A stretch of 64,000 bases of DNA from JBCBGF01 sp039193455 (GCA_039193455.1 JBCCWO010000009.1:90955-154954), one strand, 5' to 3'; shown: positions 1 through 10,427, counted from the first letter of the stretch. The notes: generated by a model from the sequence alone, not told the origin. Numbers and translations are program-made.

Positions 1-841
1 CCAGCATCGTCGTCCCGCCCGCGCCGCTGACCGGCCCTTCGAGCGGGACATGGTGGCCCTGAAACAGCGCTTGATCGCCTGCCACATCGCACGGAAGCAC
101 GTTCATACCGGGGGAGCCGATAAAGTGGCCGACAAACGTGTGTTGGGGCCGCTCAAACAGCTCGACCGGTGTCCCGATTTGGACAACCACGCCCTCTTGC
201 ATGACGACGACCTCATCCGCAAAGGTCAGCGCCTCGGTTTGGTCATGCGTCACGTAGATCATGGTGGCCTGTACCCGCTGGTGCAGTTCCTTGAGTTTCG
301 AGCGCAGCTTCCATTTGAGATGCGGGTCGATCACGGTGAGCGGTTCATCGAACATCACCACGTTCACGTCATCGCGCACGAGGCCGCGGCCCATCGAGAT
401 CTTTTGCTTGTTGTCCGGCGAAAGCCCGGCGGCGCGGGTGTCCAGCATCTCGGTCAGTTCCAGCATCTCGGCAATGGCCGTGACGCGCTGGTCAATCTTC
501 GCCGGATCAACCCCCCGATTCTTCAAAGGGAACGCAAAATTCTGGCGCACCGTCATGGTGTCGTAGATCACCGGGAACTGGAACACCTGCGCGATATTGC
601 GTTGGTCTGGCGGCAGGTGGGTGACGTCGTTTCCGCCAAACAGCACCTTGCCCTCGGACGGGGTTAGCAGGCCCGAGATGATGTTCAGAAGCGTTGATTT
701 TCCGCAGCCGGATGGACCCAGCAACGCATAGGCGCCGCTGTCGCGCCAGGTCACGTCGATCTCTTTGAGCGCATAGTCCTCAGGCGTGCTGGGGGTGGGC
801 AAGTAGCTGTGTTTGAGATGCGACAGGGTGATTTCGGCCAT
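1..841 (-). CDS. ABC transporter ATP-binding protein, glycerol-type (GlpT-like), 3' end beyond window
   Basis: ATPase subunit of a carbohydrate/polyol importer, acting at the inner face of the membrane. The protein begins MAEITLSHLKHSY and has a Walker A (LGPSGCGKST), a Q-loop region (AQVFQFPVIYDT) and a Walker B (VVMFDEPL). The ABC signature is not LSGGQ but LSPDNKQKISMGR, which I recall as typical of the second ATPase of the Rhizobium GlpSTPQV glycerol system. Its ATG lies one base after the stop of the upstream ATPase, so the two are co-translated. The C-terminal regulatory domain and the stop are cut off by the window edge, and the permease genes should follow to the left. Glycerol specificity is inferred from family resemblance. 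Confidence 0.85.
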   Translation of the reverse strand, partial: MAEITLSHLKHSYLPTPSTPEDYALKEIDVTWRDSGAYALLGPSGCGKSTLLNIISGLLTPSEGKVLFGGNDVTHLPPDQRNIAQVFQFPVIYDTMTVRQNFAFPLKNRGVDPAKIDQRVTAIAEMLELTEMLDTRAAGLSPDNKQKISMGRGLVRDDVNVVMFDEPLTVIDPHLKWKLRSKLKELHQRVQATMIYVTHDQTEALTFADEVVVMQEGVVVQIGTPVELFERPQHTFVGHFIGSPGMNVLPCDVAGDQALFQGHHVPLEGPVSGAGGTTML

Positions 842-842
842 G

Positions 843-1904
843 TCAGGCGACCCTTTGGCCGTCGGCGCCGAAGTATCGGCAATGGGACGGGTCCATAAAG
901 AACGTGTGTTCTTCACCAACTTCGTAGGGATGGACGCCCGCGGCAAGCGACACCCAATCTGTCGCCCCAAGCCGGAAGTGGGCGCTCGATTCCGAGCCCG
1001 AAAGCTCGGTGACAAGAACCTCGCCTTTCAGTTCGACGGTGCGCGCCGCCCCGGGTTCGGGTGATACCCTGTGCGGCCGGACCGCAACGGTGTAGGGGCC
1101 GTCGGGCAGGTTCGCCGCATCGCCATGAAGTGCCCAGCTTGCGCGACCGTCCAGCGTGGCCGTCGCCCCCGATTTGGTAATTTCTGCGGCGTTGATCGGC
1201 GGGTCCGAGAAAACGCGCGCAGCGGTCAGATTCGCAGGATCGCGGTAAATCCTGGCTGTCGGCCCGAATTGCGAGACGCGTCCGTCGTCCATGAGCGCGG
1301 TATATCCGCCAAGCAGCAGCGCCTCTTCCGGCTCGGACGTGGCATAGACCACAACCGCCCCGCGCCCCGCAAAAAGCTCGGGCAACTGCTCACGCAGCTC
1401 TTCACGCAGTTTGTAGTCCAGATTGGCCAGCGGTTCGTCCAGAAACACCGCGCGGCTGTCTTTTGCGATTGCGCGTGCAAGCGCGGTGCGCTGCTGCTGG
1501 CCGCCCGAAAGCTCTTGCGGGCGTCTTTTGAGCATTGGCCCGAGTTGCAGAAGGTTTGCGGCTTCTTCGACACGTCCATCAATCTCGCTTTGCGCCATGC
1601 CGGCCACGCGCAGGGGCGATGCGATATTCTCAAAAACCGTCATATGCGGGTAATTGACAAAGAACTGATGGACGAGGCTGATCTGCCGTTTCTGCGTGTT
1701 CAGGCGGCTGACATCGCGACCGTCGATGAAAATCTGGCCACTGGCCATGGGATCAAGCCCTGCCATCAGCTTGATCAGCGACGTCTTTCCCGATCCGGTC
1801 GCGCCCAACAGGACGTTGAAGTGCCCGGTTTCGAGCGTAAGGCTCGTGGGCTTGATGTGGGTCACCGTGCCCACACGCTTGGTCACGTCTTTAAGTTCGA
1901 TCAT
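843..1904 (-). CDS. ABC transporter ATP-binding protein, glycerol-type (GlpS-like)
   Basis: First ATPase of the polyol importer, 353 aa. Walker A is GATGSGKTS near residue 34, the signature is an ordinary LSGGQQQR, and Walker B is AVFLDEPLANLD; a TOBE-like C-terminal region follows from about residue 240. Unlike its partner it keeps the canonical signature, so the pair would form an asymmetric heterodimer. It lies about 90 bp after the binding-protein gene and runs straight into the second ATPase gene on the same strand. The two-ATPase arrangement next to a binding protein of nearly 580 aa is what points to a GlpSTPQV-type glycerol transporter rather than a generic sugar system. Confidence 0.85.
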   Translation of the reverse strand: MIELKDVTKRVGTVTHIKPTSLTLETGHFNVLLGATGSGKTSLIKLMAGLDPMASGQIFIDGRDVSRLNTQKRQISLVHQFFVNYPHMTVFENIASPLRVAGMAQSEIDGRVEEAANLLQLGPMLKRRPQELSGGQQQRTALARAIAKDSRAVFLDEPLANLDYKLREELREQLPELFAGRGAVVVYATSEPEEALLLGGYTALMDDGRVSQFGPTARIYRDPANLTAARVFSDPPINAAEITKSGATATLDGRASWALHGDAANLPDGPYTVAVRPHRVSPEPGAARTVELKGEVLVTELSGSESSAHFRLGATDWVSLAAGVHPYEVGEEHTFFMDPSHCRYFGADGQRVA

Positions 1905-1994
1905 GCCGTCGGCTTCCCCGTCCCAAAATACACCCGTCCGGGCATGGGTCGGGGCTGCCGCTTGGGCGGCAACCCCGTTTGGTTTTCGGTCAGC

Positions 1995-3731
<1,737 letters not shown>

Positions 3732-3782
3732 TGGTTTCCTCCCATGAAAACGCCGAATCCAGGTTCTGGTGGCGCAAGGTCG

Positions 3783-3826
3783 ATCATGGCGGCCCGCATG
3801 AGATTTTGTCAAACTAAAAAATTAGT
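3783..3826 (-). promoter_or_regulatory. candidate promoter and operator of the glycerol-type transporter operon
   Basis: On the minus strand TTGACA (3812-3807) is followed after 18 bp by CATGAT (788-783 of this kilobase, i.e. 3788-3783). Immediately upstream is a small inverted repeat ACTAA-AAAA-TTAGT (3813-3826) in otherwise GC-rich DNA. The -35 match is perfect, the -10 is weak; the repeat could bind the operon's repressor. The remaining 3827-4021 shows only a short AT-rich palindrome (3947-3964: AAAAGAC, CCCT, GTCTTTT), possibly the terminator of the gene to the right. Confidence 0.35.
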
Positions 3827-4021
3827 AATAATGGACTTCGCATGGCGAAAGCCGTGCCAGACCTCCCAGACAAGTCTTCCCGAGCAAGAGCGACGCACAG
3901 GTGCTAACTGGTTTTTCAGGATCGCCGATACGCGCACCTTCGCCACAAAAGACCCCTGTCTTTTGCCGTGACTTCAAGAGCTTAAATGCTCGGCAGCGTA
4001 GCGGCCTTGAGGTCGACACAC

Positions 4022-5476
4022 CTAGCCAGGCAGGATCGCCTCAGCCTCGATCTCCACACGGTATCCCCCAATCAGGCCCGCGACGACGACCAAGGTGTTG
4101 GCTGGCTTGATCTCTCCGAAGACACGGCCATGCGCTTGCGAGACGGTGTCTACGTCCGCCTCGTCGACGATGTAGATGCGGGTGCGCACCACATCCTCGG
4201 CAGAGGCACCAAGGGCAGAGAGTGCCGCGAGTATCTTGTCGAGCACGAACACGGTTTGTGCCCTGGCATCAAATGGCGCCACCACGCGGTCGGCGCCCGC
4301 CGTTGCCGTTGTGCCCGAAACAAGGATGCGGTCACCGATCCGCTGCGCGCGGCAATAGCCGGCAATATCCTCCCACTTCGAGCCACTGAGCACCCGCAGT
4401 TTTCCGGATGGCGCGCGCTCGCTCGTATGCGGCAAGGGCATGGTGTCGAGGTGGTGGCTGAGGTCGCCCGATGCGGTCAGGAAGGGTGGGCGGCGGTATT
4501 CGTCCCCACAATCGCCAGGGATGGGGTCTGTCGCGGCAAAGGCGGCCTCAAGTTGCGCATGATCCTCTGCGTCGAGGGTGAAGGAAAAAAGCTTCTCGTT
4601 GTCATCGGTATGGACACGCTCGCCCAGACGCGCCCCGACAATGACGCCCGCCACCGCAGGGTGGCTGAGAACCCAGCGCGTCGCGACATTGGCGATCGAA
4701 ACGCCGTGTCGGCGGGCAATCTCGTCTGCCGCCTGCAGAATGCCCTGAAACGGCGCCCATCCACCTGCAACGTCGATGAAGCGCTTGTACTTCATCTTCG
4801 ACCAGTCGGTCAGATCCAGCGGTTCCGGTTGCCGTAGCCATCGCTCGGACAGGAAACCGCCGCAGAGCGTACCGTAGGCCAAGAGCTTCAAATCCGTTTC
4901 TGAAGACAAAGCCGACAATGCGTCTGCCGCCCGACGGTCCACAAGTGAGAAGGAGACCTGGTTCGTCAGAAGGGGGATCCCGTCAGACAGCGCCAATCCC
5001 GCATGCGCCGCATCGAAATTCGTCACCCCGATTTCGGCAATCAGCCCCTCTTCGCGCAACCTGGTGAGTTCGTGCAGCGCATCCAGCCACGCCGGGTGCA
5101 GAAAGCTCCACCAGTGAAATTGCAGCAGATCCACCCGCTCCACACCCAGCCGCTCAAGCCGGTCGGTCACCCCCTCACGCACCACCTGTGCGGTCATAGG
5201 CCCGGGCGCGGGGCACCATTTGGTGAAAGCCAGCGGGCGGGGCGATGTGCCTCTTGCAAGCAAGCAACCCGAGATCAGTTCGGCGGTTCCGTAGTGATCG
5301 GCCATGTCAAAGGTATCGAACCCGCGCGCGGCATAGGCCTCAAGCCAGTCCGCACCCTTATTGGGATCGATCACCGCACCGTCTTTTTCGATGTCGGCAA
5401 CCTGCCAAAGCCCCGTCAGCACACGCGAAATTTCCAGCCTGTCAGACAGGCGCATGCGTTCAGGGGGCGCGGCCAT
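4022..5476 (-). CDS. aldo/keto reductase fused to a C-terminal RidA-like domain
   Basis: Two-domain cytoplasmic enzyme of 484 aa. Residues 1 to about 330 are an aldo/keto reductase barrel with the tetrad D57, Y62, K86 and H121 (FDMADHYG, AFTKW, LLQFHWWS) and an NADPH-binding C-terminal stretch (VAGVIVGAR). Residues about 355-484 are a Rid/YjgF-family domain (RILVSGTTAT, IEAEAILPG). In the Rid domain the position of the catalytic arginine of E. coli RidA (PARS) reads PANT, so canonical enamine deaminase activity is doubtful; it resembles the arginine-less Rid subfamilies. The start at 5476 has a GGAGG box; an upstream in-frame start has none. It diverges from a TIGR04076/reductase/transporter operon and probably works on the imported compound. 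Substrate unknown. Confidence 0.85.
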   Translation of the reverse strand: MAAPPERMRLSDRLEISRVLTGLWQVADIEKDGAVIDPNKGADWLEAYAARGFDTFDMADHYGTAELISGCLLARGTSPRPLAFTKWCPAPGPMTAQVVREGVTDRLERLGVERVDLLQFHWWSFLHPAWLDALHELTRLREEGLIAEIGVTNFDAAHAGLALSDGIPLLTNQVSFSLVDRRAADALSALSSETDLKLLAYGTLCGGFLSERWLRQPEPLDLTDWSKMKYKRFIDVAGGWAPFQGILQAADEIARRHGVSIANVATRWVLSHPAVAGVIVGARLGERVHTDDNEKLFSFTLDAEDHAQLEAAFAATDPIPGDCGDEYRRPPFLTASGDLSHHLDTMPLPHTSERAPSGKLRVLSGSKWEDIAGYCRAQRIGDRILVSGTTATAGADRVVAPFDARAQTVFVLDKILAALSALGASAEDVVRTRIYIVDEADVDTVSQAHGRVFGEIKPANTLVVVAGLIGGYRVEIEAEAILPG

Positions 5477-5539
5477 GGGATCCTCCGGTGCGATCAGGGC
5501 GGCTGGGCATTTGGCCCTTGAGGGCCCTGTCACTTCCGC

Positions 5540-5555
5540 TAACCTGCGCAGGTTA
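5540..5555. promoter_or_regulatory. perfect 16-bp palindrome, probable operator in a divergent promoter
   Basis: TAACCTGCGCAGGTTA is a perfect palindrome in the 125-bp gap between the divergent reductase-RidA gene and the TIGR04076-like gene. Its length and dyad symmetry fit the operator of a homodimeric regulator (GntR, MarR or similar). No dedicated regulator gene is adjacent; the nearest regulator in the window is the GlxA-type AraC protein at about 12.6 kb, whose family usually binds asymmetric or direct repeats. Confidence 0.55.
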
Positions 5556-5601
5556 AATCAGGGCGCCCGGTGAGGTCCAGTAGGCGCGGCAGTGGGGGAA
5601 C

Positions 5602-5979
5602 ATGGCATCAGACGACGGCAAGCCCGGCTTTTGGCTTTACGATCTGGAGGTTGAGACCGTGCTTGATGGCAGGACCCCGGTGTGCCGCCACGTGGAGGGC
5701 GAACGCTTCCGGGTGGAGGGCGAAACGCTGGTGTTCGAGCCCGGTGCGCGTGTGTCGATGTATGCGCTGGCCGCGCTTCTCCCGCTTCTGCCTGCCAAGC
5801 AGCGCGAAACAGCCGCCGCCGATTGGATGAGCACCGATGCAGAGATTGCCTGCCCCGATCCCCATTGCGGCGGGCGGTTTCGCATCACCCGCGGGCAGAA
5901 GCGCTGGTTCTCCCACGAAGGCACGACCGGCCTGCCCGATGCCCGCGGCACCCCGTACTGGCAGGACGATAGCGCATGA
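5602..5979 (+). CDS. TIGR04076-like family protein
   Basis: Small protein of 125 aa. The core (VCRHVEGERFRVEG, then a hydrophobic stretch MYALAALLPLLPAKQR, then IACPDPHCGGRFRI) follows the pattern of the TIGR04076 family: a conserved Cys/Gly N-terminal strand, a helix, and a CPDP motif near the end. The C-terminal 25 residues are an extension. No catalytic activity is established for the family as far as I know. It is the first gene of a plus-strand operon, overlaps the following aldo/keto reductase by ATGA, and shares a divergent promoter region with the reductase-RidA fusion, so a role in the same pathway is likely. Confidence 0.65.
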   Translation: MASDDGKPGFWLYDLEVETVLDGRTPVCRHVEGERFRVEGETLVFEPGARVSMYALAALLPLLPAKQRETAAADWMSTDAEIACPDPHCGGRFRITRGQKRWFSHEGTTGLPDARGTPYWQDDSA

Positions 5980-7058
5980 CGGCAGAAACGGCGGCGCTTG
6001 CACCTGGCTACGCGATCTCGCGGGTGATCAAGGGGGGCTGGCAACTGGCCGGCGATCACGGCCCCGTGGACCGCGCCGATGCAGTGCGAGATATGGAAGC
6101 CTTTCTCGATGCGGGCATTGTGACCTTCGATTGTGCCGACATCTATACCGGCGTCGAGGAGATGATCGGGGATTTCATCGCGGATGTGCGCGCCCGCCGC
6201 GGGAGCGAGGTTGCAAACCGCGTTCAGGTTCACACCAAGCTCGTGCCCGATCTTGGGCTGCTGGAAACCATCCGGCCCGCCGATATCGAGGCGGTTATCG
6301 ACCGCTCGCTGAAACGGCTTCAGATCGAGCGGCTGCATCTTGTCCAGTTCTACTGGTGGGATCTTTCGCGCGGCGATGCTATAGCGGCGCTCGAGGTTGC
6401 CAGACGCGCCCGCGACATGGGCAAGATCGCCCATTTGGGCGTGACAAACTGGGACGTGGCGGAAACCCGTACCTTTACCGAGGCCGGGATCGGCCTTGTT
6501 TCCAATCAGTTGCAGTATTCCTTGCTGGATCGGCGGGCGGAAAAGGATCTGGCCGGCTGGGGTGCGGCCAACGGCGTGCAGCTTCTCTGCTACGGCACAC
6601 TCGCGGGCGGATTTCTCACCGAACGCTGGCTCGGAACCCCCGATCCCGGCTTTGCCTTCGAGAACCGAAGCCTCATCAAGTACCGGCTGATTATCGATGA
6701 GTTTGGGCCGTGGCACAGGTTCCAGACGCTATTGGAAACGCTCAAGGACATTGGCGACAAGCACGGCGCCTCTCTGTCGTCCGTCGCAACGCGCTGGGTG
6801 CTTGATCAACCGCAAGTCGCAGCGGCGATTGTTGGCGCGCGCTACGCACGGCACCTGCCGCAAACGCTGGAAGTGTTCGATCTGTCGCTCGACACAGAGG
6901 ATCGTGCCCGGATCTCGGCCATTCTCGATACTGCGCCGGGGCCGCAGGGCCCGGTCTTCGGGCTTGAGCGCGACCGGGGCGGACGCCATGGCCGGATCAT
7001 GAAATACAATCTCAACGCCAACCCCGACGATACGGTTTTGGGAGCGGCGGGTGACTGA
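5976..7058 (+). CDS. aldo/keto reductase
   Basis: Single-domain aldo/keto reductase of 360 aa, paralogous to the N-terminal half of the reductase-RidA fusion encoded divergently (both have the QF[HY]WW motif, LLxYGTLxGGFLxERWL and VAxxIVGAR). Residues D52, Y57 and K88 of the tetrad are present, but the histidine is replaced by Tyr126 (LVQFYWWD). The change may alter carbonyl polarisation or make this a reductase of an unusual substrate. The ATG overlaps the upstream stop by 4 bp and the gene overlaps the downstream ATPase gene by 8 bp, so it sits inside the transporter operon. Confidence 0.85.
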   Translation: MTAETAALAPGYAISRVIKGGWQLAGDHGPVDRADAVRDMEAFLDAGIVTFDCADIYTGVEEMIGDFIADVRARRGSEVANRVQVHTKLVPDLGLLETIRPADIEAVIDRSLKRLQIERLHLVQFYWWDLSRGDAIAALEVARRARDMGKIAHLGVTNWDVAETRTFTEAGIGLVSNQLQYSLLDRRAEKDLAGWGAANGVQLLCYGTLAGGFLTERWLGTPDPGFAFENRSLIKYRLIIDEFGPWHRFQTLLETLKDIGDKHGASLSSVATRWVLDQPQVAAAIVGARYARHLPQTLEVFDLSLDTEDRARISAILDTAPGPQGPVFGLERDRGGRHGRIMKYNLNANPDDTVLGAAGD

Positions 7059-7827
7059 GCCGATCCTCTCAACGAACGGGCTTTGCAAGAGTTTCGGCCA
7101 GCTAAGCGCGGTTGACGACGTATCGGTCGATATCCGCGCGGGCTCCATCACCGGGCTGATCGGGCCGAACGGCGCCGGAAAATCGACCTTCTTCAACCTT
7201 CTGACCGGGGCGCTGCCGCCAGATGCCGGATCCGTGCGGCTGGAAGGCCGGGATGTGACAGGCCTGTCGCCCGACAGGCTTTTTGCCCTCGGCCTTGGCC
7301 GCACGTTCCAGATCCCCCGGCCCTTTGCCCGCATGAGCGTTCTCGAAAACGTCATGCTGGCGCCCACCGGGCAGGCAGGCGAAACCGTGACCGGACCGTT
7401 TCTGCGCCGGGCGCGCATCGCGGCCCAGGAGCGCGAGATCCGCCAGAAGGCGCTCGATGTTCTGGATTTCGTCACGCTCGGGGCGCTCGCAGATCACCCG
7501 GCAGGCAAGATCTCGGGCGGGCAGATGAAGCTTCTGGAACTTGCCCGCGTTCTGATGGGCGAACCAAGGCTGATCCTTCTTGACGAACCCGCCGCGGGGG
7601 TGAACCCGGTTCTGACGGAAACGCTGATCGAGAAGATCGAAGCGCTGAACCGGAAGGGCACAAGCTTCGTCATCATCGAGCATGACATGGATTTCGTGAT
7701 GCGCCATTGCGATCCGGTCATCGCCCTGGCGCAGGGCCGCGTGGTGTTCGAGGGCACCTCGGACGAAGCGCTGATGAACCCCGTCCTGCTGGACGCCTAT
7801 CTTGGCGCGAAGGCGGAAGATGCCTGA
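7051..7827 (+). CDS. branched-chain amino acid-type ABC transporter ATP-binding protein (LivG type)
   Basis: ATPase of 258 aa with Walker A GPNGAGKST, signature ISGGQMKLLELAR, Walker B LILLDEPAAGVNP and H-loop EHDMDFV. The long insert after the Q-loop (LGRTFQIPRPFARMSVLENV) is typical of LivG. It starts with GTG inside the end of the aldo/keto reductase gene and overlaps the LivF-type gene by 8 bp. Works with the adjacent LivF-type ATPase, two permeases and binding protein. Liv-family importers transport amino acids, amides, urea or aromatic compounds; the real substrate here is unknown and may be what the reductases act on. Confidence 0.9.
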   Translation: MTEPILSTNGLCKSFGQLSAVDDVSVDIRAGSITGLIGPNGAGKSTFFNLLTGALPPDAGSVRLEGRDVTGLSPDRLFALGLGRTFQIPRPFARMSVLENVMLAPTGQAGETVTGPFLRRARIAAQEREIRQKALDVLDFVTLGALADHPAGKISGGQMKLLELARVLMGEPRLILLDEPAAGVNPVLTETLIEKIEALNRKGTSFVIIEHDMDFVMRHCDPVIALAQGRVVFEGTSDEALMNPVLLDAYLGAKAEDA

Positions 7828-8551
7828 TCCGATCCTGACGGCAGAGGCCGTGACGGCCGGCTACGTGCCCGATCTTCCGATTCTGAAGAATGTCTCGCTT
7901 GCGGCGCGCGCGGGCCAGATCACGCTGATCATCGGGCCGAATGGGGCGGGCAAATCGACCCTGATCAAGGCGGTGGCAGGGCTGGTGCACGTCAATTCGG
8001 GCCGCATCCTCGTGGCGGGCCGGGAAATCACCGGGCAAAGCGCAGATCGGCTAGCTTCGAACGGCATCGCCTATGTGCCGCAGAACAACAACATCTTCCG
8101 AAGCCTGACGATTGAACAGAACCTCACCCTGGCCGCCCGCCGCGCCCCGGCGCAAACCTGGGTGCCGCTTGAGAGCCTTTACACCCAATTCCCTGCCCTG
8201 GCCGACAAACGTCGCGACAAGGCCGGAACGCTTTCGGGGGGTCAGCGGCAATTCCTTGCCATCGCCATGGCCCTGGCCGCAGCGCCGCGGCTCATCCTGA
8301 TGGACGAACCCTCTGCCGGGCTTTCCCCCAAGGCCGCGCAAGAGGTGCTGGAACATGCCCGCACGCTGACGGAAGAGGGCGTTTCGATCCTTCTGGTGGA
8401 GCAGAATGTGAATCAGGCCATGCGGCTTGCAGACCATTGCTACATCTTTGCAGAAGGCCGGAACCAGTTGGACGGGCCGGCGGCGGAGCTTTTGAACGAC
8501 CCCGTTGTGGGCGAGATCTATCTGGGCGGCCGCAGGGTCGGGGCAGCCTAA
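7820..8551 (+). CDS. branched-chain amino acid-type ABC transporter ATP-binding protein (LivF type)
   Basis: Second ATPase of the importer, 243 aa from the ATG at 7820 (MPDPILTAEAVTAGY). A TTG 18 bp upstream is in frame but the ATG has the better spaced purine-rich site (AAGGCGGAAG). Walker A GPNGAGKST, Q-loop YVPQNNNIF, signature LSGGQRQFLAIAMAL, Walker B LILMDEPSAGLSP. Its stop overlaps the next ATG (TAATG). Confidence 0.9.
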   Translation: MPDPILTAEAVTAGYVPDLPILKNVSLAARAGQITLIIGPNGAGKSTLIKAVAGLVHVNSGRILVAGREITGQSADRLASNGIAYVPQNNNIFRSLTIEQNLTLAARRAPAQTWVPLESLYTQFPALADKRRDKAGTLSGGQRQFLAIAMALAAAPRLILMDEPSAGLSPKAAQEVLEHARTLTEEGVSILLVEQNVNQAMRLADHCYIFAEGRNQLDGPAAELLNDPVVGEIYLGGRRVGAA

Positions 8552-9462
8552 TGCAGAACCTGATCGACGGCATTCTGACCGGCTCCTACATCTCGCTTGG
8601 CGCAATTGGGCTGACGCTCGTGATGCACATCCTGCGTTTCGCCAATTTCTCCCATGCCGAGCTGCTGTCGATCGGTGCCTATGCCGCGCTTGTCTGCGAT
8701 GCGCTGGTCTCCGCGCTCACGCCCGCCTTCGCGGCAAAGCTTGGGCCCCTTTCGCTCACATGGTCGCTGATAGCCGCAATCGTGGTGTCGATGATCTTCA
8801 CGGGCCTCTCGGCTGTGGTGCTTGACCGGCTCGTGTTCAAACGGGTGCGCGAGAAGGGGGCGGAACTGTCGATGGTTTTCGCCAGTTTCGGCATGGCGCT
8901 CGTGATCCGCAACGTGATCGGGCTGATTTTCGGGCTTTCGCCAGAGCTTTATTCGAAAGATATTGCCTTTGCCGTTGTGCTGAGCCGCGATCCGCTGCTT
9001 CTGGTCAAACCCGATCAGGTGTTTGTCCTGCTTGCCGCGCTGCTTCTGATGCTGATCCTGCATCTGATCCTGTCGCGCACGACCTTCGGGTTTTCCTTGC
9101 GTGCGGTGGCCGAGAACCCGGCGCTCGCGCAAGTCAACGGTGTGAATCTGAACCGGACGATCATGGCGGTGTGGCTGATCGGCGGGGCGCTCGCAGCGGC
9201 TGCCGGGGTGTTTTACGGGCTCAGCCACCAGATTATCCCCGTGATGGGGCGCGATCTGGTGCTGCCGATTTTCGCGGCCACCATCGTGGGCGGTATTGGC
9301 AGCGTTTATGGCGCGGTTCTGGGCGGGTTCATCGTTGGGATCGCGGCAAACATGTCGGTACTGGTGCTGCCCGCGGGCTACACGCCTTCGATCCCCTTCC
9401 TGCTGATCCTCGCCGTTCTCATCATGCGCCCACACGGGCTTTTCGGCGAGGCGCGGGCATGA
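8551..9462 (+). CDS. branched-chain amino acid-type ABC transporter permease (LivH type)
   Basis: Integral membrane protein of 303 aa, largely hydrophobic, starting MQNLIDGILTGSYISLGAIG, the usual LivH opening. It carries the cytoplasmic coupling region (SLRAVAENPALAQVNGVN) that docks to the ATPases, and the GGIGSVYGAVLGG motif near the C-terminus. Start is set by the TAATG overlap with the LivF-type gene; it overlaps the following permease by ATGA. Confidence 0.9.
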   Translation: MQNLIDGILTGSYISLGAIGLTLVMHILRFANFSHAELLSIGAYAALVCDALVSALTPAFAAKLGPLSLTWSLIAAIVVSMIFTGLSAVVLDRLVFKRVREKGAELSMVFASFGMALVIRNVIGLIFGLSPELYSKDIAFAVVLSRDPLLLVKPDQVFVLLAALLLMLILHLILSRTTFGFSLRAVAENPALAQVNGVNLNRTIMAVWLIGGALAAAAGVFYGLSHQIIPVMGRDLVLPIFAATIVGGIGSVYGAVLGGFIVGIAANMSVLVLPAGYTPSIPFLLILAVLIMRPHGLFGEARA

Positions 9463-10427
9463 TCGGGGTGATTTCCTATCTGGTCTTCTTTGCGACGACC
9501 GCGTCGATCCTGGCAATCGCCGTTCTGGGGCTGAACCTGCAATGGGGCAATACGGGCCTCTTCAACGGGGGCGTCGTGGCCTTCTTCGGGGCGGGCGCCT
9601 ATGGCACGCTGATCCTCGGGGGCACCCCGCAGGCGGGGCACCTCGGCGGGTTTGAACTGATCTATCCGCTGGCATTGCTCGGCGGCATGGTGCTGGCCGG
9701 GGCCATGGCATGGATCGTGGGGCTTCTAACGCTGAGGCTGCGCCACGATTACCTCGCCATCGCCACCTTTGGCGTGGCGGTGGCGTTCGAGAACCTGATG
9801 CGAAATGCCGAGTGGCTTGCGGGCGGCGCAAAGGGCGTGCGGGGTTTCGAGCGGCCGCTGCGCGATGCGTTGGGCGATGGCTTCACCTACAATCTTATGT
9901 TTTTCGCCGGGGTCCTCTGCGTTCTGATCTGCGTCTACTTCTTCCTCGAACGCCTCGTGGCCTCCCCCTTCGGGCGCCTCCTCCGCGCGATCCGCGAAGA
10001 TGAGGAGGCCGCGCAATCGCTCGGCAAATCGCCCGCCCGCGTCCGGCTCACAGCCTTTGTCACCGGCTCGGTGATCCTGGGGCTTGCGGGGGGGCTTTAT
10101 GGCACGTTCTACGCTTTCGTCAGCCCGCAAGACGTTCTCCCCACGCTCACCTTCCAGATCTGGGCGATGCTGATCGTGGGGGGCGCGGGCAACAATCGCG
10201 GCGCAATCCTTGGCGCCTTCCTTATCTGGGGCGCCTGGACGGCGTCAGGATGGGCGCTTTCGCGCTTTGCGCCCGTGGAGGCGCAGCTATACACCGGTTC
10301 GGTCCAGTTTGTTTTGATCGGGGCGGTCATTGTCGGCATGCTGCTTTGGCGGCCTCAGGGGCTTTTCCCGGAGCGGCTGGTCGTATCACAAACGGGGATA
10401 GCCCCACAAAAAGAACAGGGAGCTTGA
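9459..10427 (+). CDS. branched-chain amino acid-type ABC transporter permease (LivM type)
   Basis: Second permease, 322 aa, multi-spanning. The coupling segment is RLLRAIREDEEAAQSLGKSPARVRL, and the loop VGGAGNNRGAILGAFLIWG is characteristic of LivM. The start is the ATGA overlap at 9459; longer in-frame extensions run inside the LivH gene and are not credible. It ends at the first base of the binding-protein gene's tandem ATGs. Confidence 0.9.
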   Translation: MIGVISYLVFFATTASILAIAVLGLNLQWGNTGLFNGGVVAFFGAGAYGTLILGGTPQAGHLGGFELIYPLALLGGMVLAGAMAWIVGLLTLRLRHDYLAIATFGVAVAFENLMRNAEWLAGGAKGVRGFERPLRDALGDGFTYNLMFFAGVLCVLICVYFFLERLVASPFGRLLRAIREDEEAAQSLGKSPARVRLTAFVTGSVILGLAGGLYGTFYAFVSPQDVLPTLTFQIWAMLIVGGAGNNRGAILGAFLIWGAWTASGWALSRFAPVEAQLYTGSVQFVLIGAVIVGMLLWRPQGLFPERLVVSQTGIAPQKEQGA

